Translations under genes and position numbers: made by a program
Shown here: positions 11,601-23,545 of the stretch, in pieces
Layout of the letters: every line of letters begins with the position of its first letter
Numbering within the stretch: the first letter of the stretch is position 1
The notes under the pieces: generated by a model
What the model saw: only the letters and a program-made list of their open reading frames with translations
Told to the model about the DNA's origin: nothing
Databases searched by the model: none
Assembly: GCA_019055375.1 (NCBI GenBank)
Contig: JAHQIW010000829.1
Span: 62,001-126,000 of the forward strand
DNA: 64,000 nt
Reading direction: 5' to 3'
DNA from: Parelaphostrongylus tenuis
Taxonomy: Eukaryota; Nematoda; Chromadorea; Rhabditida; Metastrongylidae

Positions 11601-14600
11601 TCAAAGCAGTCATTTAAATATAAAAGACTTAGCTGCTTAAGCTGGCGCGAGAGTGGTAGTTGTTGCTGCTGTTAACGACGCTGTTTTTGTTGAGCTGGAA
11701 TAGATCACAGTATAATTTGTAGCCTACATAGCAAACAGCTAAGCCTTTCATATTTTGTTATATTTATATTTGAGTAATTGTTGACCGCTCAGTCTTCCTT
11801 GACTTAACTATCCTTAACCATGGTTTAGAAAAATCGAGAAATATCGGGTCTTGGGAGTGTGTTGATTCTGTTCAAGGTGTTTCCCACATAATTTGCATAA
11901 GACTTATCGTGAATCCACAAAGTACTCGATAAACCTTTTAGCAACCTATTGTGTAGACCGAAGAAGCGTGAAATTTATTGGTAGGCTGACATTGACGAAT
12001 TTTTACTATTACTATATGCTTTCAAATCCACTTTTCTTGGAATTTTTTCTAAAGTACTACGTACTAAGCATTGATCAGTTGACTGATTGATCAGATAATC
12101 ATTCGAAGTATAACCTTTACCCTTGGAGCTTTTCAGGAAGTCTGATGGGATGCAGTCTAGTTCAATTGCTTTACATTTTGAAATATCATTGGACTGAATA
12201 TTTGGCGTTCAACTCGCTCGAGTATAAGCGTTGGAACTGTGGTATCTATAAACTGTGGAGAGATATGGTAAGTCGTAGTAGGTAAAACAAGAAACAAAAA
12301 TTTGTGTAAACCACTCAAAAGCACTCGTTATGCGACCCTTTGGAAACGGTCATCGATCACGAGAGCATCAAAAACAAAAAAAATTTCCGACCAAACAGGT
12401 GGCCATTCATTCTGAACTGGTGATACACAATTTCGTGCAGAATGTGAATCAGCTCACTGGAGATCCCTTTTCACGATCCGTTAAAGCGTAAATTTCATAA
12501 CAGTGATATGTTTTTAATTGGTTAACCCGGTCGGAACGGCAACTGATTGGTTGCGAGCGCTATTTGCAAGAGTACGCATTTTTTGGTGCATAATTAGTTT
12601 TTTTCCTCCTTTTTGGAAAACCACTCTGGTTCTTGGTATTACTGTAATACTTAGTGATTTCTATATGCTCTCATATTTTGATCCATTAATAAATCTTACG
12701 TGCGAAGGAAACTTTGAGGGTGGAACGCGATCTGTTTTTGCTCTCACAGCACTAGATAAAGACTCCTTCTACTATATAGGTGCAAAAGTAATGACGGTAT
12801 CACACCGCGAGTTTTAAATGATTAAACTAGACTCAAGCAAATCTTTATCAATCAAAATAAGAACCACTATAGTTAATTTATTCTTCTCAACGATAAATAA
12901 GCTTCCTAGTTACTGTAGCTCAAAAATTGGTGCTTTGGATTTAGTAAGAAGTTGTCGAGATGCTAGAAGAGGTATATAAGGACAAGGCAATTTCCGCAGC
13001 TGACTTTGTCCAACTTTTAAAGCGTTCGCTGTGCCGCGTGCAACTGTCGGCTGGCTCTACTTTTTTCACCATCCCAATCTGTTTCGAATAGCGAACGACC
13101 GTAGAATTATCGACGTTAAGTTTCTCTGCGACATCTCTTCTAGTCCTAAGAGGATCAGTAGCAGTTCCTGGGCCGAAATGCGAGACGTAATCCTATTGTC
13201 ATTGCTCACAGCTACACCTCATTGAGAAACCTTTCCAAAAACAAACAGCGCTGGAATAGTCGAGATCCAGATTTGAGCTTTACGAATAGTTACTAAAGGT
13301 TTTGTGGAATAGCCTTTTCACCGGGAAAAATTTCTAATTAATGGTGTACGTGGAGAGGTCAATGTCGTTCCGAACGGGCTAACTATGTGATCCTGGACCA
13401 AAGATGATACGCTATGGCACTCATTACAACCACCGTCGTCCTTGTATATTAGAGCGAGATTACAACTCAGCTAATAGTGAAAATATCAAATTCCCAAAAT
13501 CATGGATAAAATTCTCGTTACGGTGAGAGGTCAACCGTTAAGAGGAAAAGTGATGGAATAGGTTTTGACAAGATATAGTGACTGAATAGATTAAACAAGA
13601 TAGGTTAATTCAGCTGCACATCGGAAGTAGGAGAATCAAATCCTGTGGAACGGCACTGAATTGTTTTAGATTTGCCCGATGAATTACCGAATGAAGTGGA
13701 AATGTATGATGCATCGTACTCTTATAAGATCTGCCCAGTTTCCTGACTCTTAATATGACGCAGAATGCGAATTATTATTATTACTATTATCGGTATTACT
13801 GATATTGTCATTGCTAGCACTTTTTATATAGTTAATACTGTTGTTGTTACCATTACTGTTATTATTATTAATATGGTAGATACGATGGGATATTATCGAA
13901 GGAGTGTGATAGAAAAGCGGTGGCGACAATGTTTTAGTTAGTACACGACTGCATTATCGCTAAAACGCGGCTTCAACCCCAGCCTGGGGTCGCATGTTAC
14001 GATTTAATATTCTTAGATTATTTTTAACACAATATAAAGGATAAAGGATAAATGACATAGCTCTCAGCGTTGATCAGTCCCTGAGGAATGCGCCATGCAT
14101 TCGTCTTCAATTTTTAACTTCGTTTGAAGTAATTGAACTCATATCTGGTCTTTACAATGCACTCGCGGAGGCCTCCCGCTGAACCGAGTCAGTGCCGCTT
14201 ATCCTCCCAGACAAGTCTGAGACCAGTCTGGTACCAATTCACCGCTCCTCGGAGGGATGGATGGCTTGGTGAGCTTTGTGCGCGAGAACGAACCATTGTC
14301 GTGTGTGACGCAGACCACCTCCAACCACTGCGCTACATGCGCTCATGCCATTGTATGAACAAATAGCACTACTGAAAAGCAGTGAAAATAAAAAAATTGA
14401 ATAAATTATCGTCATCAATATCATTCGTCTAAAGTATGTGCAACCGTTGCAGGTGCTCTTTCCTGTACTGTACTGTTCATCAATATCAATAATAGCTCAG
14501 AGTCAAAAATCGATCTCATTGATAACATCCCTTGGACTTACAGCCATCGCCTTATTCTTCATATGTATAACATTTGTCATCGACAAGCAGAAATATGATT

Positions 14601-16976
14601 TCAGGTATGTATATTCAAAAATGTCTGACTTATGCCATATTTAACCAGATTATTCATCGAATAAATAAGGCGGCCAACAATATGATCTTCCATGATATTC
14701 GACTGTTTTCAACACCTCTCTCAAAAATAATACATCTTGACAGTACATTTTTAGCCTTTAATGTCACTGGACATGCAGTGATATGTCGTCTGTTAGTGAA
14801 GTGAATATTCACGAATGAAGTGAATATACGCTGTGTAACATAATGGTCAACGATTCTCCTATGTAGGGAGGTTCTCCCCCGAAAGGAATTGGCTCTGACG
14901 AAAGGCGCTGTGCGACTGACGAGGCTGCAAGGCCGAAACACGTATATTGCACTGTATAAGCGCCATAACAAACCTTATGAAAGGCTTAAAATAAGCTTTC
15001 AATATAATCTTCACTCGTCTCTATTGCACAGCTGTCGCTCACTTGCACTGCTTGTGCGATCTCCACATTGGAATTGAACACCTACAAATTGCACCTCATT
15101 GCCAAACATTATTCGTATCTCCTCATTCATGCAGACAAATGCACTAAAAATTTGCGGTAAATTTCTCGTTATGGCATTCAATGCAGTGAGTGTGATGCGA
15201 CTGCATATAATTCGTCCTCTTCCCTTTTCTCCTTGAGTTGAGAAAAAGTTTGATATGACACTAGCATCTAGAGACACATTCACCACTTGTGAGAAATCGC
15301 TTTCGTTTTTTTCAAATTTCGACCATAGTCCTAAGATGATCTCACGTAGATACAGAGGGGAAGGCAGTCACGAGAGGCCCCTAGATTTTAATATTGAAGC
15401 TGTTTGGCGCGTTCCTAGTTGGCGGGTAAGAGTTGATCGCAAGCCAAGAGTATTAACAGATTTGTTTGAAGATTTAGGTAAATTCAGTGAACACTGTTGG
15501 TCTATCACGATGAATAGACGAGTTATATCGTGCTTACTTGCTGTCATACTAAAGCATAGGTGTGGAAGTCAGCCTGCCCGCACGCATACCGTGCCTCGTG
15601 CTTCAGTGGAGAACCCACAGAAAAGGGATTGCTTGGAATGCGTATCTGTGTAACTTGAAAAAAATAAACGCAGCCTGGAAAGCCACTAAGCCATCGTGGA
15701 TTAGAAAATACCACAAGGGATCTCAGTGTCTGTCTTCTCGAAAGCAGAGCCGGTTCAGCTGTTTTGAATAGGATTAGAGTGAAGGGGCAATTATTCGATC
15801 AATTTTTCAAAGCATGAGCTATAACAAGGGAATGAAGTTTCAAGCGGTCTTCACTAAGAGCTAATTGACTGAAATAGTATTTAATATTATCTAAGAAAAA
15901 TTATTTTCCTTTTCAATTACTATGAAAGTTTTTGTATCGATTTTAGGAGGTCGAAGGGAAACATGAAAATAGGTGGCCTCGATCCTTTTTTCATTGCCGC
16001 TAAATACAAAAATGAGCGAGGTGAAACGTCTGCTAATCTACTACTTGGTGGGTCTTATAGGAATACTATCCTGTTTATCTAAATAAGTAAGTGACAACAG
16101 AAACAAAATTAGTCCAACATTCCAAGCAACACTTGAAATGTCTGTGAATTTGCTTCAGGTTTGTTAGGCATAGCAAAATACTTACTCACTTGATCTTGAT
16201 AGTTGAACGGTCCGTCTTCATTAATTGTGTGGATCTCAGCACATATTCCATTCGTCTGTCTGCTGCGCCACAGTCGTTCATGATAGTGATCTAATTTGAG
16301 CATGGCGGCTTCTGCGAGTGTCATACCGTGATCTAAAAAAATCTGTAATCCACTCTACGTTCTTCTCGTCCATCTGTCATCCGTTCTTCTTAGTATATGA
16401 CCGACCCATCCGTGTTTCGCTATAGATGTATAGACCTCTGGGTCACGATGATGGGATAGACTTCGAAGATCTGAGCTACGAAAGCCGACATAGCAAAATA
16501 CGCACCATAGAAATATTAGTGCATACATAACTGTAAAATTTAATAGTTGCTTTTCATTTTTAATAGTACTTCGGCTCGACTACGTTTTCATAGTGAGAAC
16601 AATTGATACATGATACAGGAAGTGGCTACTGGTCAAAATCCCGCCATCCAAACTATGTCTGTGAAGCAGCAACGTTCCTTACCTTCTCAGCTTTCCAAGG
16701 TCTTTCTGCACCAATTGTGTGTCATGTTCCAGCAATTTTCATTACAGGTGCATCAGCTTTCTTTTCTCGAACAAGATCTGATTCCTGTAGCATCCCTTAT
16801 TTGCATGCAAACTGTGGCAAATGATACCTTTTTCAGGCTTTCTGCTCAATCGTGTCTGGCTCGATGAATCGCGATGTTTGGCGAAATACGGCCAGTCATG
16901 GATGCAGTATTGTAATAAAGTGCCTTTTCGAATATTTCCAGGATTTATTGATTTTTTCACCGTAAATATCTGTTAA
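8665..16976 (+). CDS. sterol reductase, ERG4/ERG24 family (DHCR7 / C14-reductase-like)
   Basis: Membrane enzyme family that reduces sterol ring double bonds with NADPH in the ER. Exons seen: 8665-8821, 9873-10073, 11331-11491, 12137-12267, 14453-14604, 15947-16047, 16619-16747, 16837-16976 (stop TAA). Junction phases agree except between exons 2 and 3, where a short exon (length 1 modulo 3) is missing. Order of family landmarks: KKSVNGFSSSLLLCLLYVM, FGVELHPTILDIDV, LYILKYHWTEYLAFNSLEY, YDFRRSKGNMKIGG, LLLGSGYWSKSRHPNYVCEA, LDESRCLAKYGQSWMQYCNK and C-terminal VPFRIFPGF. About 390 residues were recovered against roughly 475 in human DHCR7, so the N-terminus is probably also missing. The ATGATG at 8665 directly follows an acceptor and may be internal. 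The conserved NYxGD reads NYVCE. DHCR7 versus C14 reductase cannot be settled here. Confidence 0.88.
10351..10540 (+). repeat. family A repeat, fragment in intron 2 of the sterol reductase
   Basis: TTATTTGAGCCAGCTTGTCATG and AGACTCGTCAGTCGGGCA match the 6900-7398 element in order, with much divergence. It lies in the same intron that should contain the missing short exon. Confidence 0.6.
12777..13230 (-). mobile_element. mariner remnant in intron of the sterol reductase
   Basis: The left end TAGGTGCAAAAGTAATGACGG matches the terminus of the 1375-1721 element. On the minus strand a frame reads RRDVAEKLNVDNSTVVRYSK followed by QIGMVKK (about 13045-13150), the second helix-turn-helix of mariner transposase. 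The catalytic domain was not found. It is a decayed copy, and the + frame over it is a shadow. Confidence 0.7.
13773..13875. repeat. trinucleotide-rich (TTA/ATT/TTG) tract
   Basis: Imperfect runs of TTATTATTACTATTAT and GTTGTTGTTACC type. Simple-sequence DNA in an intron, with no coding. Confidence 0.7.
14036..14347 (-). mobile_element. tRNA-derived SINE
   Basis: Reverse-strand copy of the 4343 SINE. The 3' tail is at 14036 (AAAGGATAAAGGATAAATG) and the body CTTCAATTTTTAACTTCGTT at 14104. The tRNA-like head runs to about 14347, with the B box seen as GAACCATTG. It lies in the intron before exon 5 of the sterol reductase. Confidence 0.85.
14868..14990 (+). repeat. family A repeat fragment
   Basis: GACTGACGAGGCTGCAAGG, CGAAACACGTATATTG and CATAACAAACC match the 7270-7380 part of family A. 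Sterol reductase intron. Confidence 0.6.
14991..15946. other. sterol reductase intron, unassigned
   Basis: Contains a 132-codon + frame (15255-15653) without recognisable domain, signal peptide or splice support. It lies wholly in the intron between exons 5 and 6. Nothing else is recognised. Confidence 0.35.
16130..16500 (-). mobile_element. RTE-type retrotransposon, decayed 3' end
   Basis: Minus-strand frames, with shifts and stops, read GHILRRTDDRWTRRT, then SLS-stop-TTVAQQTDEWN, then MC-stop-DPHN. These follow the C-terminal order of RTE reverse transcriptases (GHxxRxxDDRW, later ARxRxEWKxCW). A block after the stop, ACGGACCGTTCAACTATCAAG, is shared with 61545 (ACGGACCGTCCAAGCACC), suggesting a common RTE 3' end. 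It lies in the sterol reductase intron 16048-16618. The open minus frame 16109-16324 is an out-of-frame shadow. Confidence 0.65.
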
Positions 16977-17004
16977 AAACATTGCTGTTCAAAGTTTACA
17001 ATCT

Positions 17005-17010
17005 AATAAA
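17005..17010 (+). terminator. polyadenylation signal for the sterol reductase
   Basis: AATAAA 29 bases after the stop codon at 16976, suitably placed for a short nematode 3' UTR. Confidence 0.6.
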
Positions 17011-17599
17011 TATTGAGAAGTCTGAAAAATGAAAATTTTCGTCTTGAAATTCCAAGAGTTCTATTGTTTCGGTGTGAAAGTATTTCCTGAATCCATCTCG
17101 GTTTCGTGATAAAAACTTACTACACATTATAGAATGAAATTTTTCGCAATAGAAATTTGAATACTATCCTCTACGATGACATTTTGGAGCATTAGTATAA
17201 TTAAAGTGGCATTTCCGTGGAAAGGAAGAATTTTTTCCGTGCAGTCTCGCGAAAGCTGCAATAGAACGTCTCCACGTCATCATAACAGAAGTAATAACCG
17301 GCATATCTGGAAAAATGTTTTCCTCACTTTGCGATTGAGTTTCTTTAAGAACTGCAGCGATTCATTACGCAAATACACTGCTACTGCTGCGTTGAGAAAA
17401 TGTAAGATTTTTAATGCTGCATCATTTCCTAGACCTATGAACCTTTGATATCTATCGTGGTTAAATTCCCAAGAGCACTACACTTACTTTGAAAAGATGG
17501 TTAACTTTTGGAGAATAGCAAAATAAGAAAATGAAGTCATGAACATAACCTGAGAACGATTTTTTATGGCACATCCAGTGAGAAATCCAGGTGTTATTT
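17011..17599. other. intergenic, nothing recognised
   Basis: Downstream of the sterol reductase. The + frame 17176-17448 is basic and lacks any domain or splice support. Confidence 0.3.
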
Positions 17600-19260
17600 C
17601 ATTCTGTTCGCCGTTTCACATCGGCATTTACGACAATCTTCGAATTTGCTCGTGGACTCGGCTCCCACTTGATGTCAATTCTTCCTTATAAGCATAGTCG
17701 AATGCTGGTAAAATTGGTTACACTGAGAAATCCGATATACCTTTCTTTAAGTCAAATAAGGGTTTCTAGCAAACTCAGTCATTAGCCATCGTGTATCAGG
17801 AGACAAATCGTGCTGTTTGCTGAAGGAGCTAGTCAACTTCTATTGACGTTAAGTTTACGACGTCAATTAACTCTCAAGGGAACACCTGTATCAACTATGA
17901 TTTACGAATGTCCGAAGGCCTTTCTCGCTGGATAAAAGTTTTCTCACAGGCATTCGGTAACCATTCGAAAGCTTAAATCTCTGCAATTTTGATGATATGT
18001 TTGATTTCCAAGAAAGTCTCATTATGTTGTAGCAGCAAAAATAATTTGCTTCATTTGCTTGGTTGGGACTTCGATATGGCTTTTCGCTAAAGTTTTACAA
18101 GCCATAGATAGCCCAAATCTTGAGAATTTTGATGATATAGTTCTTTCTATAAAAGGTTATCATAGAATGCTAGAAGATTCCGTTTCAGACCTAAGATTTT
18201 ACTTTGCCGCTCGGGCGTCATAGGTGGTTTATTGGCAGTTATAGGTCAAAATAAACAAATCAGAGGTATCTTATCTAACATAGAGGATGAAATATTACGA
18301 ACTTATCTTTTATAAAGGTTATTATTTTAAAGTGCGACAATTTCTCTTGAAATGATTCATTTTCAGCGGTAATAGCACATCCTTGTAAAGAAATTCAGAA
18401 ACCTTCAACCCTCATGTGCATTTGTATAGCTTGTCTTTCAAGAACATAGCTTAAAAGTACATCTTCTACAACTAAACACCTCTGAGAGAGGTCTATGTGG
18501 ACGTGATGTGGAATGTAGCTGCAGTAAGAGTAGGAGGAGCACGCGTTCATCACTGCGAAAAATACGATAGTTCCCTTGTCAGCACCCACAATAAAAAAAC
18601 ACATTTCCAATTCCTTTTTGACATTCCAATAATCATTCAATAGCTTGGATCTCAATAATCCCAAATGTGCATTTTGTTTTATGAAAGGCCTTTATATTAC
18701 GTTGTAACACTAGAAAGAGAATTTCATTTCACATTCAGACATTTTTCGATGAGCAAAGCTTTTCCTCATAAAATTAAGCAGTCATTTGTTAGCACAAAAA
18801 TCGACAAATTAGACAGTGCTTTTGGTTTCCTAAGGAAACTTTTTATTGTGCTATAACACTGAAATTGAGATTCCATTTCGTACACGGCGCAAATACATTG
18901 CACTGGTGTTTGGTGGATTTTGCGACACTGGTATCAAGCCATCGCCTTTCAATAACCAGTCGTTAGCTCAAATCTCGAGAATTTCAATGGTGTGCTTGCC
19001 TTTTGAAAAAAAAGGCTCTTAGCGAGATGTAGAATTAAGAATAAATTTATGTCGTGCATTTCAGTACTTTTCGGTGGACACGACTTTTTTCTCATTCTTT
19101 CATATCCCTTCGATAATACAAACTTCACGATTCCAATGATATCTTTGGTTTTTGTGTGCTGTAACAGCTAAAGGAACATTGCGCTTTGCATTGGCAGCGC
19201 ATCGCACGCCACATGTAAATTGCGCTGCGCGATCGACACGGCTCCGAGTGAGAAACTCAA
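17600..19260. repeat. degenerate dispersed repeat block (CTGTAACAGC-type)
   Basis: Successive degenerate units each carry a core like TTGTAGCAGCAAAAATAATT (18033), GTTGTAACACTAGAAAGAGA (18701), GTGCTATAACACTGAAATTG (18848) or GTGCTGTAACAGCTAAAGGA (19156). Each is followed by a TTTCACA or TTGCGC string and preceded by ATTCGAAAGCTTAAATCTC-like sequence. Similar units recur at 20-21, 34.8-35.2, 56 and 60 kb. No coding. Confidence 0.5.
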
Positions 19261-19321
19261 TATTAACTGTAACAAGACACTGAAACTCCTTCTTCTTAAG
19301 AACCAAGCAAATCATTGAATT

Positions 19322-19604
19322 TAGCGCATTGTGGCGCAGCAGCTAGAGGTGCTCTGCATCGCACATGAGGTCGATGGCTCGATCGCGTGCCTATACCTCG
19401 CCAAGCCATCCATTCCTCCGGGGTTGGTATACTAGTAAGTTATCTGGGAGTATAAGCAGTACTGTCTTGGTGTCTTGGTACAAAGGAACTTATTGCGGGT
19501 CATTGTAAGGGCCTTTATGCATTCAATCACCTCAGACAAAGTTGAGAATTGAAGACGAATGCGGGTACATCATTCAGAGATTGATCAATGCCAAGAGTTT
19601 TATC
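19322..19604 (+). mobile_element. tRNA-derived SINE
   Basis: Head TTGTGGCGCAGCAGCTAGAG and B-box region GATGGCTCGATCGCG; body GAGAATTGAAGACGAATGC; 3' end TTTTATCCTTTTTC. TCATTGAAT before and TCATTGAAA after suggest a short target duplication. Confidence 0.8.
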
Positions 19605-20279
19605 CTTTTTCAGCATTGTCATTGAAATCGTCGAAATCGCTGCTATCAAACGGTTATTGACAGTGTGAATGAAAAGCTGTGTCCAGAAAAGATGCTTGAG
19701 TGTGAAATCATTTTCACTTTTACAAAAAAATATAAAAATTGTTTTAAAAATAAAATACATCAAATTCTCGAGATCTAAGCTTTCGAGTAATTACTGAGAT
19801 TCCAAAGAGGAATAAAAAATGTGTTTTTTTTTTTGAAATATGGATACGGATGGGGAAAAAGTTCCGAGAATACACTTCTTTGGAGACGCCTATTTCTGAT
19901 CAATAGTTTGCTAATGCCAATGTTCCAGGCTTTTCACTCAAACACTGTTGTGCCTCCAAGCTCAGAATTCCTATCCATGACTTTTCAATATTATCTCACA
20001 TACGTCAGCTTTAAATAATTGAGAGTAGACGAAAAACTGATGTAAACTTAGCTACAGTGAAAGTTATCAATGGATTGGTGTAGCATACAACATGCATAAT
20101 CATTTTTGATGATTACTCATTGTTTTCTAGTTTATAGTTAATATGTCGATTCTTGAGTATTGCATAAAATTAGGGGAAATCAAAACTGAAGCTTTTTATT
20201 GCGATATCCTTTGTACAATTCAACATAAATGATTGATTGCCAATTCAGTACGATCGCGTCACAAACTAGAGTTTTTTCT
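19605..20279. other. intergenic, nothing recognised
   Basis: AT-rich, no supported exon. It includes an 11-base T run near 19824. Open frames are short and lack domains. Confidence 0.3.
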
Positions 20280-21033
20280 CTATAAACGATACAAACATCT
20301 GAAGCAAAAGCATATGAGCGAGTAGAGGAAATTGTGTTCTATCAGGGTAATAAAAGAATTCCAAAAATTTATGCAAAATGGAGAAAAGGCTTTAATCAAA
20401 CAACGAAAATCGCGCAATTCGCTAGGTGCGCATCGATTTCTATGGCGGTTCATTTAGGGGCTTAACTTTCTCATCTTGTCAATAGTTACGTTGAAAAACA
20501 GATTTTCATGCTAACGTCACTCACGTTGAAAATCAAATTTTCATAATAAGATCTTTAATGTGGTATTAAAGCAAGACTTAGATTATTCAATTGAATCACA
20601 AGAAAATTTCATTATGGAAGAAATGTTCAGTTAGAAAGATCGGTGATGGTGGGGAGATCAGTAATACTTCCAAGCGACCAGACCCATACGAATCATAGCA
20701 TTGACCCTTTTCGTAGGTGAGGGTCGTTTTCGACTTTCACCTTTTCAGAGATCATTTTACCGTCAAAGCCTTGTACTAGAATTTCAGTGCTCATTCAAAA
20801 CCTTGCTTTTTCAACCTGAATAACACTGTTCCTGGTTTTTCTAAAAGGCCTTCAGGTACGCTGTGACAGCAAAAGTAAAAATATGTTCAACACCTGTAGT
20901 GCTTTGCTTACCCGGCTAGAAACCGGGGATTACTGAACTTGATTTTCAAATATGGTCCTCCAGAGCACTGTAAGAACGGAAAAAAATTACGTTTCACAAT
21001 CGGACTTTTCTTCGCACATGAAAGTATGTATAC

Positions 21034-21074
<41 letters not shown>

Positions 21075-21290
21075 AAAAACGTGAGCGTGTAGGGAAAATT
21101 ATGTACTATCAGACAAAAAACCTAAAGTTTTTCTGACACGAAGAAAAAAGTCCTCACTGATAAAAAATTTGCGCTACGAAAAAAGAACTGAAACTATTAA
21201 AATTTACCAACATCAAGGAACTCGGGAAATGCAGGTCACTGTAATGATTACTGAGAAATCATCTATCTTTTCATATTAAATAAACAAACA
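20280..21290. repeat. degenerate dispersed repeat block
   Basis: Two copies of the module seen at 3085: GAGCGAGTAGAGGAAATTGT (20319) and GAGCGTGTAGGGAAAATTAT (21082), each followed by a CTATCAG string and a GAGAAAA stretch. Also TACGCTGTGACAGCAAAAGT (20857). Non-coding; same family as 2440-3345. Confidence 0.5.
21036..21069. repeat. AT dinucleotide microsatellite
   Basis: About 17 uninterrupted TA units inside the dispersed repeat block. Confidence 0.95.
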
Positions 21291-22069
21291 AACAGCGAGC
21301 TAGCGTCTAGTAATGGCAATGATTAGCGTTATATGTACATTGTTCACAGAAGTTGGGAGAACTGGAATTCAGAATGAAATAGTACCCAGGAAACAAGAAA
21401 TTTTTCTTCACATGTTGAATCATTTCCATTCTTCACTATATATGACGAGATACTGCAATAAGACAGCAACAAACAATCATTAGCAAAGTAGTTATCTCCT
21501 GGCAAAATTATATTAACGTGTCGGTGTATATCAAACGGCCGCAGTTCCATGGGTGTTCGTTCGACTCGTCCTTCTGCCGTTACGTCCACCTCGGCGAGAA
21601 GCGCGAGGCTGATTTGAAGCACGCCTATTGCTTACTTTTGTAACTGATTGTGACCTATAACATCTGACCTACCAACCTGCTAGTACAATGACATCACATG
21701 AATCAATCTTCAATTGAGAATTGTTGTAAAAAGAAAGTTGAAAATGGATGAAAATAAAGCGTTCAGGGTTGACGTGTTCTTTAAGAGTGTGTCAGGTATT
21801 TGAAACTTTGACGAGCAAGAGAATTTCAATTTATGCTATTCGACAACAGCGAACGTCTACGCTATTGCACTACTAGTGAATTGAACTTTTGAAGAACTAG
21901 ATGCTTCAATGTAGCTTACAGTTGTGTTAGCAACTTGTACGCACGTATTTCATTCACAAGAGGAAGATTAATCTTCGGACCTCACAAGTACGGTAGTCAT
22001 AGAGTTCGCCAGCCGTGTTAGTGTTGCCTTCGCAGCAGTACTGAGATAGAGCCCCACAAAATGTCAAAA
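21291..22069. other. intergenic, nothing recognised
   Basis: No exon with splice support. The minus frame 21344-21622 has no domain; its GGCGAGAAGCGCGAGG segment is GC-richer than its surroundings. Confidence 0.3.
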
Positions 22070-22747
22070 GACCATATGATGTGCCGTATCGTTGATGGTC
22101 GAGAAACTAAAGCGTGCGCCAGTAAAATTTCCATATTTCCCTATCGCGTGCAAGAATAGCGCGGCAGATACTCGTTGCTCAAGAGATTCGATTAGCATCA
22201 AATTTCTTCCAGACTTTTCGTAAACAGATCGGATCATCAGTTTGGTAGTACTCCTACTGGGCGTCTGATATTCCGAGAAAGCCACTAGGTATCGGCTTCC
22301 ACCTACTGGTTGCCGTTGATCTCAAATTCTTCGATAACTGTCAATGTCATGAAGTGTCATAAGGGTCCCCCTTCTGAACATTGACACGGTCCTGCTAGTT
22401 CATCATTGACTGGGAACCTTGCACTCTGACAGGTAATGTGAGAAGAGTCGAGCCGGTGTGTTGATGAGATGTGGCAAGAGATTCTTCAGTTCCTTGGCAA
22501 TTATGTTATCTGAACCGGGTACTGTTTCGATTCTTCCTACGATATACCATTTCAGATTTCAACACGAAGATCTTATGGAAGGTAAGGCTGTTCTTTTTCA
22601 TTCCCTAAGAGAGTGGGAGGACGTGGCTATTAGGAAGCACAAATAATCGTGGATAACTTCTTTTCATTCTCTTTTTGGGAAACTCTAACTGTTACTTCTG
22701 CTATCGACTGCTTTTTTACAGACCCGCTCAAAACGATTTAATCTGAT

Positions 22748-23062
22748 AAAGATATGACATGTTTTTGAGCCATAGGTCTAGTGCTATATAGGCGCCTATT
22801 TCGTCCTATTGGGACTCATCAGTAGCACCCTCCCTCGGTTCCGTCGATTCCTTGAGGTTGAATAATCAGTAATAATTAGTCAGGTAAACCATCATCCGAC
22901 TTGGGGTGCTTAGTTTTTTACTCGGCGTCGATTCCTTTAGAGGATTATTCAACCTCAAGGAATCGACGGAACCGAGGGAGGGTGCTACTGATGAGTCCCA
23001 GTAGGACGAAATAGGCGCCTATATAGCACTAGACCTATCGGCTCAAAACATGTCATATCTTT
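22748..23062. repeat. foldback element, 120-bp arms
   Basis: Arms 22748-22867 and 22943-23062 are nearly perfect reverse complements (for example CATAGGTCTAGTGCTATATA against TATATAGCACTAGACCTATC). A 75-bp spacer separates them. The arms start and end with AAAGATATGACATG and its complement. No coding. The high arm identity suggests recent insertion or ongoing arm conversion. It interrupts the older RTE copy. Confidence 0.9.
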
Positions 23063-23129
23063 AATGTTACAATCAAGGCGTTGGAGTACAATTATCGCGG
23101 TTTTGGGAACCTTCATGGGCTTTGCGAAT

Positions 23130-23258
23130 GCTCTTCCTAGTTTCCGCAACCTTGGCCATAACACCCTGCTTTCTCTCTTCAGATATTCTAATGCGAATGC
23201 CTCTTCTAGGTTCCGCAACCTGCCATACACTGCTTTCTCTCTTCAGATATTCTAATAG
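23130..23258. repeat. local tandem duplication, about 60-bp unit
   Basis: CTGCTTTCTCTCTTCAGATA followed by TTCTAAT occurs at 23168 and again at 23230, each preceded by a TTCCGCAACCT string. It lies within the RTE linker region. Confidence 0.7.
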
Positions 23259-23545
23259 GATGGGAAGAAAGTTCTGAGAAAAATGCTTGCAAAACATTTA
23301 TTCATGCACCTATTACACCCGAATAAAGACAAAATTAGTAGCCAAAGTATTTTCTTCACCTTCGCCATTTTTTCGAACCACCTGTACACCGTACTTTTGC
23401 CAACTGTGTCTTCGCCCCAAGCCAGATTAATGCGTTCACTTGCCACCGTTGCATTTGAACCCAACAACCATTAGTGCATCATCAGCAACCCAATTTGCTC
23501 GCTTGTTAACTATATCTTAGATTGAGAAGATAAATTAGATGCCAG
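23259..23545 (-). mobile_element. mariner remnant (N-terminal HTH) inside the RTE copy
   Basis: The minus frame 23467-23350 reads NATVASERINLAWGEDTVGK followed by STVYRWFEK. This is the first helix-turn-helix of mariner transposases (pattern NxxExxRxINxxxGxxTVxxxTVxRWFxKF). No catalytic domain follows. Borders are approximate because the host RTE is itself decayed. Confidence 0.7.

Noticed and set aside
15255..15653. 132-codon + frame as a new gene
   Set aside because: Lies in a sterol reductase intron, has no recognisable domain or signal, and no splice or trans-splice acceptor supports its start.
16109..16324. A 71-residue minus frame with a good donor that looked like a conserved exon
   Set aside because: Another frame of the same strand matches the C-terminus of RTE proteins (TDEWNMC-stop-DPHN), so the attractive frame is out of register with a decayed retrotransposon.
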